From contig OZ007508.1 of the NCBI GenBank assembly GCA_963931865.1, forward strand, positions 7,106,956-7,170,955: a DNA stretch of 64,000 nucleotides. The letters run 5' to 3'. The notes beneath the pieces were generated by a model that was given only the letters and a program-made list of their open reading frames with translations, did not search any database and was not told the DNA's origin. Of this stretch, positions 10,171-23,302 are shown in pieces. Positions within the stretch are counted from its first letter, which is position 1, and the number at the start of each line of letters is the position of its first letter. Origin of the DNA: Axinella damicornis (Eukaryota; Porifera; Demospongiae; Axinellida; Axinellidae). A program made the translations under genes and the position numbers.

Positions 10171-13100
10171 TTATGTCATTCATTGGCCTTTAGAGGTAAT
10201 ACCATTCATTGCTAGATATGCTATGTATCCCATTCTCAACCAACCAGAACTCAACCTGGAAGCTGAAAATCCATGCAATCTCAGAACAGCAAATCATCTG
10301 ACACTTGAAGAAGACCTATTCACGTTAAAACGTGCACGTGTAACATTTAAATTTCGCAGTTAGCTGTCAATGTAGCTAAGCTAGCTACTGCAACATTGGA
10401 GATGAGAGTTTGAAATCAAAGTGATGTTTGGGTAGCTACTACATGTTTGGGTAGCTACTGATGAAGCTGGCTAATTAGCCAGCATCAGCTATAGTATATA
10501 TGATCATTATACATACATCAGGAAGTAGCCTCGTTCCCAGTCCATCGCCCAGCTTTTTGTCGCTTTACAGTAGTGCCTGGGGGCAAGTAGGCCAGGCAAT
10601 TGGGGTCATGGGGTTCTATTTTTGGAGTGGTTATTGGTCCGGCAAGAAGTGGTGTTATGGGTTAGGAATGCGCATCTGTGTCCGTTACCTAGCTATATGT
10701 TTACTTCCTGCCGGATCAATAGTCATCCACGTCTTCGTTATTTTAGTTCAGGTACTATGAAAGTATGAATCTGGACACCTCTAGGTGTATAATGTACATG
10801 TATTTGCAAGGATCTTTAGAAAGCCAGATATACCCTGCACAAAGAATGTAACTGTTATATAGCTATATAATTATTATTGTGTTGCTAGACTTTCAACAGG
10901 GACTGCATGGGTACAGATTAGTGGTGGTATACTTAGCCAAGGGATGCTCCTTTGGTGGTGAGTGGGCATATAAACAGTTTGTCTGCATAATTATACTGCC
11001 ACCGATGTTAAGTTTACACTATTCATTAGCATGGCAACCATAACTTTGTACACCAATTGAATAGATCTGTGCAAAGGGAAATAGCAATGGGAGGTTGTGC
11101 ACGTGTCGCCAAAAATGGATGATACATTGGCAACCAGTTGCAACATACTTAGCTGTAAAGAAACTTCCCTGCCCCATCACTGATGTAGAGAACCATTGAG
11201 TTTTGATGCTCACCTAAGAAATGTTTTTGCTAATTAGTGAAAGCAAAAGCCAAGTGATCTGAGGAGGATTCTGCTATCTGTGTACACGTCTTCCTGGTGT
11301 TACTGTTGCTGATTAGCCTCAAATGTTCGGTAGCTACAACAGATTTAGTCTTGCAGGTAAGACACATACTATGATAGTTTGCCGTGACCGTGTGGCGAGA
11401 GGCTGGCCCACAAGACTACAACAGCATTCAGCTACTAAATTTGCCTACTCAACGAAAATTTCATTGTTTTGAGAATGTATTTCAGCATAACAGTATCTAA
11501 TGTAGGCAGCGCCTTGAAACTATGTAATGTATGTCTAGGCGCAGGGCAATTGGGGATGGAATTTCACGCACGGGTCACAATGACGTACATCCGGTTGCTG
11601 ATTACGTAGCGATGCTATGCACCGTTCATGAATGTAATTGTAAGTACGTACTATCCCTATTGTGGGGAGGAGATCAACACAACATAGAGCGCTAAGGTTG
11701 GAAACGTACATGTACCCAGGGCTAGCGGCACGAAGAGAAGTCCAACGAACGGCACACACGATCTTTCCCGCGAGTTCGGCGCAGGTACGTAATGATGTCT
11801 TCTGAATGTGTCCACTGTGCATGCTTGTGGGCCAGTTGTGGCCGTATGTTTCATGGACCCCTCTAACAACCAATTGGCATGTATGCTGTATGATACACTC
11901 AGTGTGAATTTAGTGTGTTCCACATGTACAGTAGTCTATTTCGTATATCTACATGTACAATGTCATGTATAAGCCTGCTGGCTACGTGTAAATAGGATGG
12001 CTAATTATAGATTTCCACAGCCAGCAAAGAAAACTTGAGACCTTATCCATGAGGTAGCAGCAAGTTATGCTCATACTGTCAAGCTTGCATCCCTAAAAGC
12101 ATGCGATAATTTGTAATCTAGCCAGTGTATTCCCACCAACATGATTCTGTTGTAGCTACAGTGTACGTCTTCTAAGTATATATTTATGTTGTCTGGAATT
12201 GAGTTAGCTACCTCAGGCTGTGCCCTATATACACAGATTGCAATAAGTTGTTGTTTTTTGCCATACAAATGCAAAAATTGCTGCCGCATCGTGAGCACTT
12301 AATTATACTGAATGCATAACCCGACTGTAGAGGAGGGACCCTTCAGTAATTCTTGTCCGTTATTCAGTTCCAGATATTTTATTGATTAAGAAAGTGTTTA
12401 TCAACTGCTGGAAATTCCTACCGATCAGGAAAAGCTGTCATTCATGAATACATGGGACATCAAGTATGTTAGGTTCCTCCCACAAGTCTGTTGTTTTGCC
12501 GTTAGTGGTCATTCCACTGATAAGCAGCTGATGGGACTTTCCTTATAAGTCCTTTTGACATTTCATGCTTATAACCTGAGGTTACATTTCCTTCCAGGTG
12601 GAATATGAATCTATTTAATTGCTAATTAGGTTTCAATTGCTGCTGAACTTTCTGCACTGTGGCATCAATGTATAATTACGTGTGAGTGATGTTTAGTATA
12701 TGGGCGAAAAAAAGGTTGATCGATGATGTTGGGCATGCATTACATAATCAGGGCATGCATTACATAATCAGGGCATGCAGCATATGTGCATGTGCATCCT
12801 CACTGCAGCTTTACTTTTGGCAGCTGCCTAGCATCTTCGCAAGTTGCTGCAGCCACTAGTACACAGCCCTTGCATGCAATGTGGGGAGATTATATTGAGT
12901 ATAATATACTAGTACTGTTACAGTACTAGTCAAGATCATGCATCATCAGTTGATGCTTGAAGTTGCAGCTGCTACAATGTATACCTAAAAGACTGCTGAT
13001 TGTGAGAAGATTACCAACAAGAACTCTTGAAGATAGTCACTTTTCCAAGCTCATAAGCTCCAATTGAGATAGTACAGGGAAATATTAAGAGCGACAATTT

Positions 13101-13244
13101 GGTACATTTACTTAGCTACCACGATCAGAGACTAATTTTACTCTAGACTGTTTCACTGGATTTACCTGCAACGTTACATACAGAGTTATGTGTTATATCA
13201 TGAAGTGTAGCTATCTCAGTTATACCCTCCATGTTTATACTGCA
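10171..13244. other. Intergenic; one partial MITE, otherwise nothing recognised
   Basis: At 10528 a TAGCCTCGTTCCCAGTCC end of the palindromic family appears without an obvious partner end. A 22-bp block containing GGGCATGCATTACATAATCA repeats in tandem at 12733-12775. No convincing gene is seen on either strand. Confidence 0.5.
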
Positions 13245-13285
13245 GAACACATTCCAAGTGTCCGACGGTGCTACACGTAAGAATA

Positions 13286-15987
13286 ATGGCATCGTCAAGG
13301 TCTGAATTGAAGGGTGAAGTGCCTCAATCCCCCACCTCTCCTCACCGTACTCTACGGAAAACAGGGCGACAACTGGATTTAACTCACCCTCATACAGTAA
13401 CTGCACCTGATCCGTCCCTAAAACATCCTGAGATTGGAACTAGTCCTAGACTAAGGATTGCACTCTCTACATCTGAAGCAGAATCCCCAAAAGTCAAGCA
13501 GTCCGTTTCTAAACTGCATGGATCAATGCTTCGACTTCCCTGGACTCGCAGTATGGACTCCTTATCCGATCGAGGTTATGAAAGTCAAGGTAGTAGACGA
13601 ACAAGTTCCAGCTCCTCCTACTCTCAGCTTCCCAATACTGGACGAGAGAGCAGAGCTTCTGTCACAAGTACATTCAGTGCCAGCTTAGAGGATGAAGAGG
13701 CAGACAATTCATACGAACAGCCAGTAACTACTGGATCACACATTCTGTTTCGACAGTCTGGGAGTTGCACAGTTCTTCCTGAAGAGACAAAAGACATTCT
13801 TACTAGTGACTCTGTGACACAAACAGACCACAGCCGTCGTTATTCTCATTTAGAAATGCTCCACCAAATCAATCGGACTGTATCTAGGATTGACGAGAGA
13901 GTTCAAACAGTTGAAGTGGAGGTCCATTCAGTGAAGGAAGAAGTTACGAAAATTAATGAGAAACTAAGTGGTATTGACAAACATGAGAAAGATGGTCGAT
14001 TTAGAGCACGATATCCAGAGCAGAGATGCCTAAGGAAAGGGTTAACATTGAACCCAGAGGAAGGGGGAAGCAGTAAACGGAGCTTAATTCTGTCTCCAGG
14101 AAAGAAGCGTGAAATGAGATCCTGGAGGTCTGAGCTGCTCAAAGTAAGTTCTGTTGTGACTCTTCACTATACAGTGGTACTCAAATGATCAGAATGCCTT
14201 TATTGTGTAATCTTTGTCAGCTATGCTGGGATAGCCATGTTATCACTAGCAAAAAGGACTACCAATTCAGAGACATCAATATCACTGCCCGTAGCTATAT
14301 CTGTGGCAATCCGTAACCAACATAATGGAACTGGTATGGCTAACAGGAATAAAAGTAGGTCAACAACTGGGCATGATGTCTGGAGGTGCTTTGCCCCTCC
14401 CACAGTGACTTCAAAGTAGGATTTTTGGTTCTATATCCTTTCTCAAAACGATAGTAGCTATAATTCTTTGTATATAAGCTGCATATATAATCACACAATC
14501 ACCAATTCTCACAGGGAGAGTATGTGGAAGTAGACGATGTAAGCATCATTTCAGTGACTGTAGGCCATGACCAACCTCTCACAGGTGAGTTATTGTGTAG
14601 TATGCAATAGTTGACCATGCACATTCATGCATGCCGTAGCGTTATTCGAAAAATTCATTTGACTGCTGTTCAAATTCGTAAGTTATCAATAATTTCCAAG
14701 GAATGGGATGATATAGATCAGAGAAAGATCAAAACCAGAGGATAGTGCTACAAAAGAGCAGCTGACAGCACAGGTATGGGTGCCCAAGGAGTACAAGCAA
14801 GAGTGAGTCTGGCGAGCATGAAGGGACCTAGATTATGGCACAGAGCCAGTGATGGCACTGAGGCATTGGTCATGATCATGCACACAAAGACTTCATGTGA
14901 CATGCTTGGCGGAACAAAGCAGCACAGCTTGAATGAGAGACGTCCGTAGATTCAAGAAAACTTTGTTTGGAGGCTGATCGCGCTCAGAGTACGATTGACA
15001 CAGGTGTATGTAGGTAACTATTTCTGGCTGGACTGCTCTGACTGTTACTGCTGAGTATGCGTTGTATCCATTGCCGGTTTCAAGTTCTTGAGCAATACTA
15101 TTACGGGTTATACCTGTACGTGCACGTGTGGGTGTTTAAAATTCAGCATAGATCTTCAAAAAGAGTGGTGTTCGAATCAATAGAGGCTCAAATCGCAATG
15201 GTAATCTGACTGAATTAGTGTACGTTAATGCATCGCATTGTGGGGCGAGTGTGAGCGACAATGCAGATCGAGTATTTGCGCGCATGCACGCAAGCACAGT
15301 CAGTCAAGTTTTAATGTCCCCTACCAATGCCAATATTGCATGACTGAGGCGGCAGAAATCACCCGTAATATGACAATCAGACACACACTGCACACGTACA
15401 CAACACAGGGTCCGGGATCTGTGTTGCCGCCATCGAACAGGTAGAGTATTCACACGATGCAATTCAGTGCAGTGTTGTGTATCGTTTTGGAATTACCACA
15501 TGATGTAAGAATATGCAAAATAAGAGCAGGAAGGTGATTTACGGTATGACGTATGATACAAAATTAAAAAAATTAATAATATAGTAAATTCACAGCAAAC
15601 TCATCTATGTGGGGCTCGCTCACGCTCGCCCCAAATTATGCTTGTTCGTTTGCACAAATTCATTCTTTATTTAATTTTATCTTCTCTGCAGAAAATGAAA
15701 TCAGAGTGGTAGTGAAAAAGCACTGCAAGGACTTCGTGCGTCACATGAACTGGGTGACTATTCTACCCACATTGGAATCCGAGAACCTACTAGACTCTCA
15801 CAGTGCAGAGTTTCTGATGAACATGAACACTACGAGCCAGCTCAAGGGTAACTTCTTTTTCTTGAGCCTACTACCCTCGAATGGTCCAGATGCATATACT
15901 AGGTTCTACAAGTGCTTAGCTGATCAGCATGTACATGAACATGCTGGACACAAATTTCTGTTTGACTTGTTTCAAGCTTCCTTGTGA
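13286..15987 (+). CDS. Gene A: coiled-coil CARD adaptor, three exons
   Basis: Exons 13286-14143, 14515-14584 and 15692-15987; phases 0 and 1 agree, giving about 407 residues. The start ATG has A at -3 and G at +4. Residues 1-180 are disordered and Ser/Pro-rich, with DRGYES at 95-100. A heptad-like coiled coil spans about 185-235 (LEMLHQINRTVSRIDERV onward). A basic stretch ends the exon. Exon 2 encodes 23 residues. The last exon is a CARD: a helix around HCKDFVRHMNWVTILP, LESENLLD, then FLSLLPSNGPDAYTRFYKCL, which matches the CARD helix 5-6 pattern. CARDs pair with other CARDs in apoptosis and immune signalling; here the CARD is C-terminal, unlike BCL10 or CARD9. The CARD exon and its flanks are nearly identical to those of gene B, while the rest is not. 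B, C, D and F have two linker exons; A has one. Confidence 0.75.
15241..15633. mobile_element. TIR insertion in the last intron of gene A
   Basis: Absent from the otherwise matching intron of gene B (about 22590). It begins TGGGGCGAGTGTGAGCGA and ends TCGCTCACGCTCGCCCCA, complementary at 17 of 18 positions. No target duplication can be assigned with certainty. The interior is AT-rich with no ORF of note. Confidence 0.65.
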
Positions 15988-16261
15988 AAGTCGTTATCAC
16001 ATTCTTCCTGTGCATATTCTTGGCGTACAAGGTGGATTTACGTACTATTTACTTTGTGGATCGTTTTCATGTGTAGTTATGTGCAGCCTTATTTTCATAC
16101 ATTTTTAATGTCACTGTTATCTTTTGGCACTTTATGGCAATCTAGTTTGCCATGGCCTCTAATTGTGTTTCATGCATAGCAATGTAATAACAATTAATGA
16201 TACGAAGCTGCCTTGTATGCAACATTTGTATCAGCCTCATTCCTACCTCACTGAAAGTGAA

Positions 16262-16627
16262 AACTGGCGGTGGGAACGGCCAGAGAATAAGGCTAGCATA
16301 GTAGAGTCACACTTGCATTACATGCTAGATGCATAGCTATGCTAAGTGGTCAGTCATAGTCTATACTGCACTGCATGTACAGTCATAGTTAGTGATACCA
16401 AACAGTATACATTCCAGGGGAATTTCCCAATCCTAAATTTGAGTCATTTTCCCCCCCAAATGACAAATGACAGTCTTTAATGTTAGTTATGTAAACGGCA
16501 TATTTTTGGCATGAGATGATCTATTTATTAAATTCCAGGATAGTCTCATGACAATGTGTGTGGAATGCAAGTGTGACTCTACTACATGTATGCTAGCCTT
16601 ATTGTCTGGCCGTTCCCACCGCCAGTT
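16262..16627. mobile_element. Inverted-repeat element downstream of gene A
   Basis: Arms at 16262-16325 and 16546-16627 are reverse complements over about 60 bp, starting AACTGGCGGTGGGAACGGCC. One arm only is present after gene B (from about 23213). The interior (16330-16500) reappears inverted at 25400-25610. Confidence 0.65.
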
Positions 16628-17240
16628 TACGCAGTATAACGAGTGCGGTGCACTGCTCAGCAACTGGCAATTGCAATTGCCAGTTGACATACCAGTAGCA
16701 CCTTTTGGTTCCTGGATCAACTTGCAAAGAATCTCCTTCTGCACGTATTTAGATGACATAATTATGTCATCTAATTATGTGCTGAAGATTGCATGCGTGT
16801 ACAAATAATTAATAGCCTAAATATCTTTAAGCTGCTGCCTGCAGCTGAAGTTTATGCCCATGATTGGTGCAGCAAAGAAGCAGATCTAATGTAAGTCATG
16901 ACTTCTGTACACTGATAGTGTGCTAGGTTGTTTCCGCTCTGGATCCTCCCCAGAAGCAGGCTTACAATTAATGCGTGTGTGCACATCATGCATTTATATT
17001 ATATTCATGCATCATATGAAAAGTATAGATACTTTGTGGGAACTTATGCCCTATCATCTAGATTTACTTTGCAGGTCTGAGGAAGTGTAGTAGCAAGAGC
17101 ACTAAGAGTTAATTAATTCATGAACAGCTGGTATAAAACAAGTCGGAATGGGGGAATATTTTACACTAATCGTTTCGGAGAATTGAATTCCATTTAAGGG
17201 AGCCCAGAAGTTATAGGGCCTGACTCGCAAACAAAGCAGT

Positions 17241-17383
17241 GACAGACGTCTATATAAGACTAGCGGCTAAGCAGCGTTGCTTGTAATTGCAACTGGTTAG
17301 TTAGTGGAAACTGGAGGTTTTCGCTGCTGAGCAGTGCACCGCACTCGTTATACTGCCGCCCGGGGAGTCCGCAAGCACGTAAT
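17241..17383 (+). promoter_or_regulatory. Putative promoter and untranslated first exon of gene B
   Basis: TATATAAG at 17251, preceded by GACGTC, lies about 30 bp before a likely start site near 17282. A stretch without any ATG then reaches a GTGAGT donor at 17384. The same arrangement, closely conserved, is found before gene C at 26921-27070. In this model the first intron runs to the acceptor at 19141. Confidence 0.5.
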
Positions 17384-19158
17384 GTGAGTTGCCGCCATTA
17401 ACTACTCAATTTTAGTAGGCTAACAGTATACTGCATGTGGTTGTAACCGTGGAAATTCCTCAAGAGATGGAGCAGATAGTAGACTCATCAGAGTTGTAGA
17501 TGTGGCACGAGTATAGTGTGATCCATACAATTTGATCAGGCCAGGATCCAGGTTGTTGCACCCGAAATGTTGCTCTCTCCTTCAGGGTGCACTTAGCCCT
17601 ACACCAATACTAAAGTTAAGAAAATACCTTTGTGTCCGGCTTTGGAGGGGTGGGGTTAGTGAAGTTAACAGTCCTGCAGTCCTGGTGGGGGGGAGAGAGA
17701 GAAAGGTTCACAGTAAAGACCTATGTATTAGCTGAGATCAAGACAAAAAGCTGGAGTGTGCATAGTCAATCAATATTCTAAGATAACACTAATTTCAGCA
17801 CAATACTTCCCGTAAGTCCCTATTTAGTGCATGCATGACTATAGAAAGTACTAGTTCTAGTGATCGAGTCTGTGTAGTTACTATATAGCCTAAAAGACCC
17901 ACGGAGCACTTGATGGTTGTCCAGATGACAAACCATAGCAACCCGGACTATAATCATACCAGCGTTTGGTGTGTATATTTTTCTGTACCGCTATCTAAAT
18001 CAGCTGTTGCACTGCAGAGATTTACATGCTCATGCAGAACCAATTATGTTGCCTAATGAACCCACACTGGCCTGAAATAGTAGCTAGTTAATTTGTTGAT
18101 CCTATGTCCAGTGCTATAGCCTGCATGTCTAGCTACCTAACTCTGAGCCATTGACTGCATGAGGAACTAAACATGTGGCAGAAGTGTTCAACAGACGAGA
18201 GCTTATAATCGGTCCTTCTGGCACTTTTGAAGGTACCATACTAATGAGATGACAGGCCTCTAGTAAGCTTTTACCGATCAAGGCGGTGGCTATTTGCTTA
18301 CATCATCATATCAGTGATGTTTACTTTCTGTGCATGAATAACCAGGCATTCCAGCCGGCATGAAGCATGAAGGAAATAGCTTGGTTGCAGAAGATGAATA
18401 CAATCATTAATTTCGTAGGTCAACCTACACTTTGAAAGTTATATTGTTAGGTACAGCAAAATTATATTACACTGCAGTTCTACATACTAAAATTAGCACC
18501 ATACGTATGGAATGTGCTACTAGTTAGTTTGGTCTCTTTAATTACCCCTAAATGTTTTGCTGTCATTCAAACTTACATAGTTCCTGTTTTGCATGAAGTA
18601 GAAGCAATTTGCATGGGAAAATTGGCTCAGAATGTGTTATCAAGTACTATATATATACCACTGTTAAATTTCTCTGTAGCAACAGCAACCACAACACTAT
18701 ACTCAACTGGAAAGCAACCGTTTACTCCATTTTATATGTTGATTGGAGTTTGATTAATAACTACGTCAATAAACTGACTAGACAGAATCCAAGCCTATAT
18801 AAACGAAGTGGACAAACCCTTACCCAAAGTAGATGTACACTGTGACTACTTTAGCCGATTTTGCAATGCAGTGTAACAACAATGGACTGATCTAGATTGT
18901 GTGGATAATGATGTGCATGAGTGTTTTACCTTCCTGCTTGGAATTCAATTAAATGTAGGTGCTTGAATAATTGAGCAGTGTTCGAATAACTGCATGGACT
19001 CACTGTAGCTACATGTATATATAGAATGATGACATGCATGCAGTGCATGCCTGCATAATTATGTGGTAACTTGATGTTTGAGCTATAATATTAATGATAG
19101 CCTTCGCATTAACATTGTCCTTTCCATTCATATCTGCACAGTAACAACAAATGCAGAC

Positions 19159-22026
19159 ATGCTCTCCCATTCATGTCCTGCATCACCAAACCTACAGAGG
19201 AAGTCCTTACACAGACAGAAGGGCTTGACAGACCTTTGTTCACATTCCTTCTCTTCACTGCAACTTGCTGTAGCCAATGATCCACGATCTGAAAATGTGA
19301 CCATTGTTGACGACTTCCATGTAAAAGAGGTCCAGGATCAAGACAGCAGCTCACTTGTACATAGTTCTGTCACCGATAATGAGAGATCAACTAAATCCAC
19401 AGAGCTTCCATCCTCACTCGCCCGGTTCCACAGCAAGGTTTCTAATCAAGATGAAGGATACTTAAGCAGAGAAGTCAGTAATGCTTCCCTGAATTCACTT
19501 GGTCATACGACTAGCAGAGTGTCTCTCAGATCAAGCAGTGGTTCCAGTCGGGGACAGCTACTGAGTTGGTCAGATTTGGGTTCCACAAAGCGTGATGTTG
19601 GACACCTTTCATCACCAGTAACGGATACTGATACCAAACCTCAGAAATGTGCGGTCAAACCAGCTTGTGTTCAACCAGATTCTTCAACAATTCACCATCT
19701 ACCACTCGAGATCACAAACAGGACAGTTGAGACGATGATGAAGAGGCTCGACATATTAGAAGAGGAAGTAAAGCAGCTGCAATCAAGCAATGATGTCCAG
19801 GCTGACAGCCCACTTGCGAGCAACATGTTTCCGAGGAAGAGGATGTCTTGTTGCTTTCCATCACCATCACCTACATTGGTACCAAAGCAGCGAAAACTCA
19901 GTGGAACAGCACGAGTTCTCAGACGGATGGAGAAAGTTGATGAAGAAAGTGAACATGCATCTAAGACACATGGCACAGTGGTGAGGAATCCATGGCTTAC
20001 CCCAGAAAAAAGATCAAAGAGCATTGATGTGTTTATCAAAGCTGCCCCAAAGAAACACAGAATGAGACGGTGCATTTCTGACGTAGTAAAGGTTAGTTAC
20101 ATGACTGCAGTTGTAAAAATATGTAGTGCACACCAGTATCCAAGACGGAGTAGCTAGCTAATCATCCCGCAACTTCTGTGCCTGAGGGCAAAACCATTGT
20201 AAGCATTCGGATCGTTATGAATGCATGACGTATTAGCTCGCCATAGATTCTCTCCTCCTAGCTATAATATTATGTATAATGAAGTTTATCACAACCCTTA
20301 GTAACTCATGCATGAAATAGCGATCAGGAGACAGCAGTGCCATGTCCTTCAATCAAAATTATTGCTCTGAATGTTACTGCAGGTATATGCATTTCACCAA
20401 TGAATGTATAGGGTCGAGGTAAGGCCTAGGGGATCTTGTCACGTGCAGTACTATCAGGTAGACAACACACGGGGGCAGTGCCAAAAGAAGCATCTTGATT
20501 CCCTTTCTTGTACTGTCTGTCCAAGCTTGAATGTCGCCGATGGGTAGCCACACAGCACACATGTTAGTAGATTATATCATGCATTCATCAGTACTGCTGG
20601 GTATTTATCTCACTATTAGGGCCAATACTATGAGAAGGAAGATGCTCCCTTTGTGGAGCTTCAGACCAGCATAAGCCACGTTGCTAGAACAGCTGTCAGA
20701 ACTATCCAATCTCAGTAAGTTTCATACTTGGATGCACACATTTACATGACATACATACTCTGTAAATCTGTTCTCAGCTTCATTTTCCAGGACAATAATT
20801 AGATACAACTATGCACTTATAGACCGTCCACTTGCGTAAGAAATAGGGGCATGCAGATCTGTTCCCACACCAGTGAAAAGGAATTCTAACAAGACATTGC
20901 CTTACAAAAGCAGTCAGTTTACTACGGTCACTATAGCAAATGCAAATCCATAGTGACAGCCAATGGGTGTCATGAATGCCATAAATATAAATTCCTTGTA
21001 TTGAGGTGTGTCCCTCCATTGTGAATGAATTTACCTGATCGGCATAAGAGCTACCTCACACTCAGGCTACACCCTTGAGCTCGGATAGTTTAAATCCCAG
21101 GGTTTCACCATTACCACATGTTGTGGCACCGGTGCCTCTAGCTCCAAAGACTCACTTAACATAACTTTTCATTTTAACATTCAGGTTGGGATGGGCCATA
21201 GGCGATGATGAGGAAGCTAAGGGTAACAGCCAAAACTTGTCACTTGAAACCACTCCACCAGGTTAGCAGCACTAAAAGGACCATAAATTGAAGTTGTTAC
21301 CAATGAGCACTGTACGACTACTTCAAGCACACTGGTATTAGCATGAGAGGCTGGTGGTATACCCCCCTGGGAAACCATTTGAACACCATTGTCTGAAATT
21401 GCTTTGGAAGCTGTTCAGAGGCCAAATTCAGTTTGATGGTTTCTAACACAACTTAAAGTGGCCATGCACCCTACATACAGAATTAGATAAGTCAATCCTT
21501 TAGTCCGTATGTCTTCCAGCAAATACAGTTGCATTTGAGAGACCCAACAGCAATGAGCCTGTGGCAAGCAAGTGAATCTAGATGTAGACACATGCACATG
21601 CACTGTAGCCCTTTAAATGAGGTTAATAACGATTGGCATCCTAAGCCTAGCCCCTTCGTGTAGTGCACATGTGCAAATATTGGCGCTCACTGCACGCTGC
21701 CTTTCTCAGCTGCTGGAAAAAATGTCTGTAGATGTGATTTAGTCCTTATGCACTTGCATGTCAGACCACTTAACAGGCTTCAGAGGGCTAGGGGCAACTT
21801 TGTGGGAAAAATCTGGTCAGTTTCTGGGACGCACTCCCCATGCACTAAACAGTTAAACCTGGCGAGTTCCCAAACAGGAAGTTCCCCACTTTGTTTGCGG
21901 GGGTGCAGCCTCCATGGCGTTTTGAGATTCAAAGACCCCACCGAGGGCCTCAGATGGGTCTTCATTGACTCTTCAAGAGACCTGCAGATGGTTTACAATC
22001 AGGGGCAGATCCAGGAAGATTTATAA

Positions 22027-22057
<31 letters not shown>

Positions 22058-22960
22058 CTCAAAGCCAGCATAATGTAACGCTGGAGGTGTTTGTACCTTC
22101 ATAGTTGCTGTCAAACTGCGTGAAGTGCTGAATTTTTTTTTACCAACATCTTTGAGTTGTCAGGAAGGGCTCTCATGGCAACTTGCATGGTGCTTTCCAC
22201 TGCCCTGCTACTTCTTTCTGCATGCTTTTGTGCCGCGTCTTTCTCAGTATTGTGCTCTGTGTGGTGATTGTGCAATCAGCATGTTGTATATAATGTAAAC
22301 TAGGGCATGCCCATAGGCTTACCAGTATTGGTCAGTGAAAGGGAAGGGCTACAGCCCCGAAGGAGTACGATTGACACATGGGTATGTAGGTAACTATTTC
22401 TGGCTGGACTGCTCTGACTGTAACTGCTGAATATGCATTGTATCCATTACCGTTTTCAAGTTCTTGAGCAATACTATTACGGGTTGTACTTGTACCTGCA
22501 CGTGCACGTGTGGGTGTTTGAATTTCAAGCATAGTGGTGTTCGAATCAATAGAGGCTCAAATCGCTATGGTAATCTGACTGAATTAGTGTATAACAATAT
22601 TATGCTTGTTCGTTTGCACGAATGCAAGTGCTTCATTCTTTATTTAATTTTATCTTCTCTGCAGAAAATGAAATCAGGGTGGTAGTGAAAAAGCACTGCA
22701 AGGACTTTGTGCGTCACATGAACTGGGTAACTATTCTACCCACATTGGAATCCGAGAACCTACTAGACTCTCACAGTGCAGAGTTTCTGATGAACATGAA
22801 CACTACGAGCCAGCTCAAGGGTAACTTCTTTTTCTTGAGCCTTCTACCCTCGAATGGTCCAGATGCATATACTAGGTTCTACAAGTGCTTAGCTGATGAG
22901 CATGTACATGAACATGCTGGACACAAATTTCTGTTTGACTTGTTTCAAGCTCCCATGTGA
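19159..22960 (+). CDS. Gene B: coiled-coil CARD adaptor, tandem duplicate of gene C
   Basis: Coding exons 19159-20091, 20620-20714, 21185-21261 and 22665-22960 join in phases 0, 2 and 1 to about 466 residues. The large exon follows a pyrimidine-rich CTGCACAG acceptor at 19141. Residues 1-180 are Ser-rich and disordered with DEGYLS at 98-103. A coiled coil lies at about 185-211 (TVETMMKRLDILEEEVKQL). The exon ends in a basic stretch with RRCISD, a possible kinase site. Two linker exons encode about 57 residues (GQYYEKEDAP... and LGWAIGDDEE...). The terminal CARD differs at only a few positions from gene A's. Exons 1-3 instead match gene C closely. An upstream ATG at 19151 in another frame opens a short ORF overlapping the start. 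Functional role as an adaptor is inferred from the domain. Confidence 0.75.
22000..22320. mobile_element. hAT-type MITE in the last intron of gene B
   Basis: Starts CAGGGGCAGATCCAGG and contains a run of about 30 G. It matches the reverse complement of the element at 45059-45328 through GAGTTGTCAGGAAGGGCTC, GGTGCTTTCC and GTGGTGATTG. The right end is eroded near GCCCATAGG. It sits exactly between the part of gene B that resembles gene C and the part that resembles gene A. Confidence 0.75.
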
Positions 22961-23302
22961 ATTTATTATCACATTCAGCCAATTCCTGTGCATATTCTTG
23001 GCGTACAAGGTGGATCTACGTACTATTTACTTTGTGGATCGTTTTCATGTGTAGTTATGTGCAGTACGTATTTGCATACATTTTTAATGTCACTGTTATC
23101 TTTTGGCGCTTTGTGGCAATCTATTTTGGCCTCTAATTGTGTTTCATGCATAGCGATGTAATGACAAGCTCATTCCCACCTCCAGACAGTTTGCTTACTG
23201 AAAGTGATCAAAACTGGCGGTGGGAATGGCCTGAGAACAATAGTAGAGTAACTTGCATTCCACACACGTTGTCATGAGACTATCCTGGAATTTTAATACT
23301 AT

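Noticed and set aside
11535..11923. Two overlapping minus-strand frames of about 100 codons
   Set aside because: No family features, no splice context, and unremarkable composition.
19109..20075. Minus-strand frames opposite gene B's large exon (and likewise in C)
   Set aside because: Shadows of the coding strand; the plus frame has domain, splice and paralogue support.
22028..22057. G tract as a functional quadruplex regulator
   Set aside because: It belongs to a MITE and similar tracts occur in other insertions; no evidence of function.
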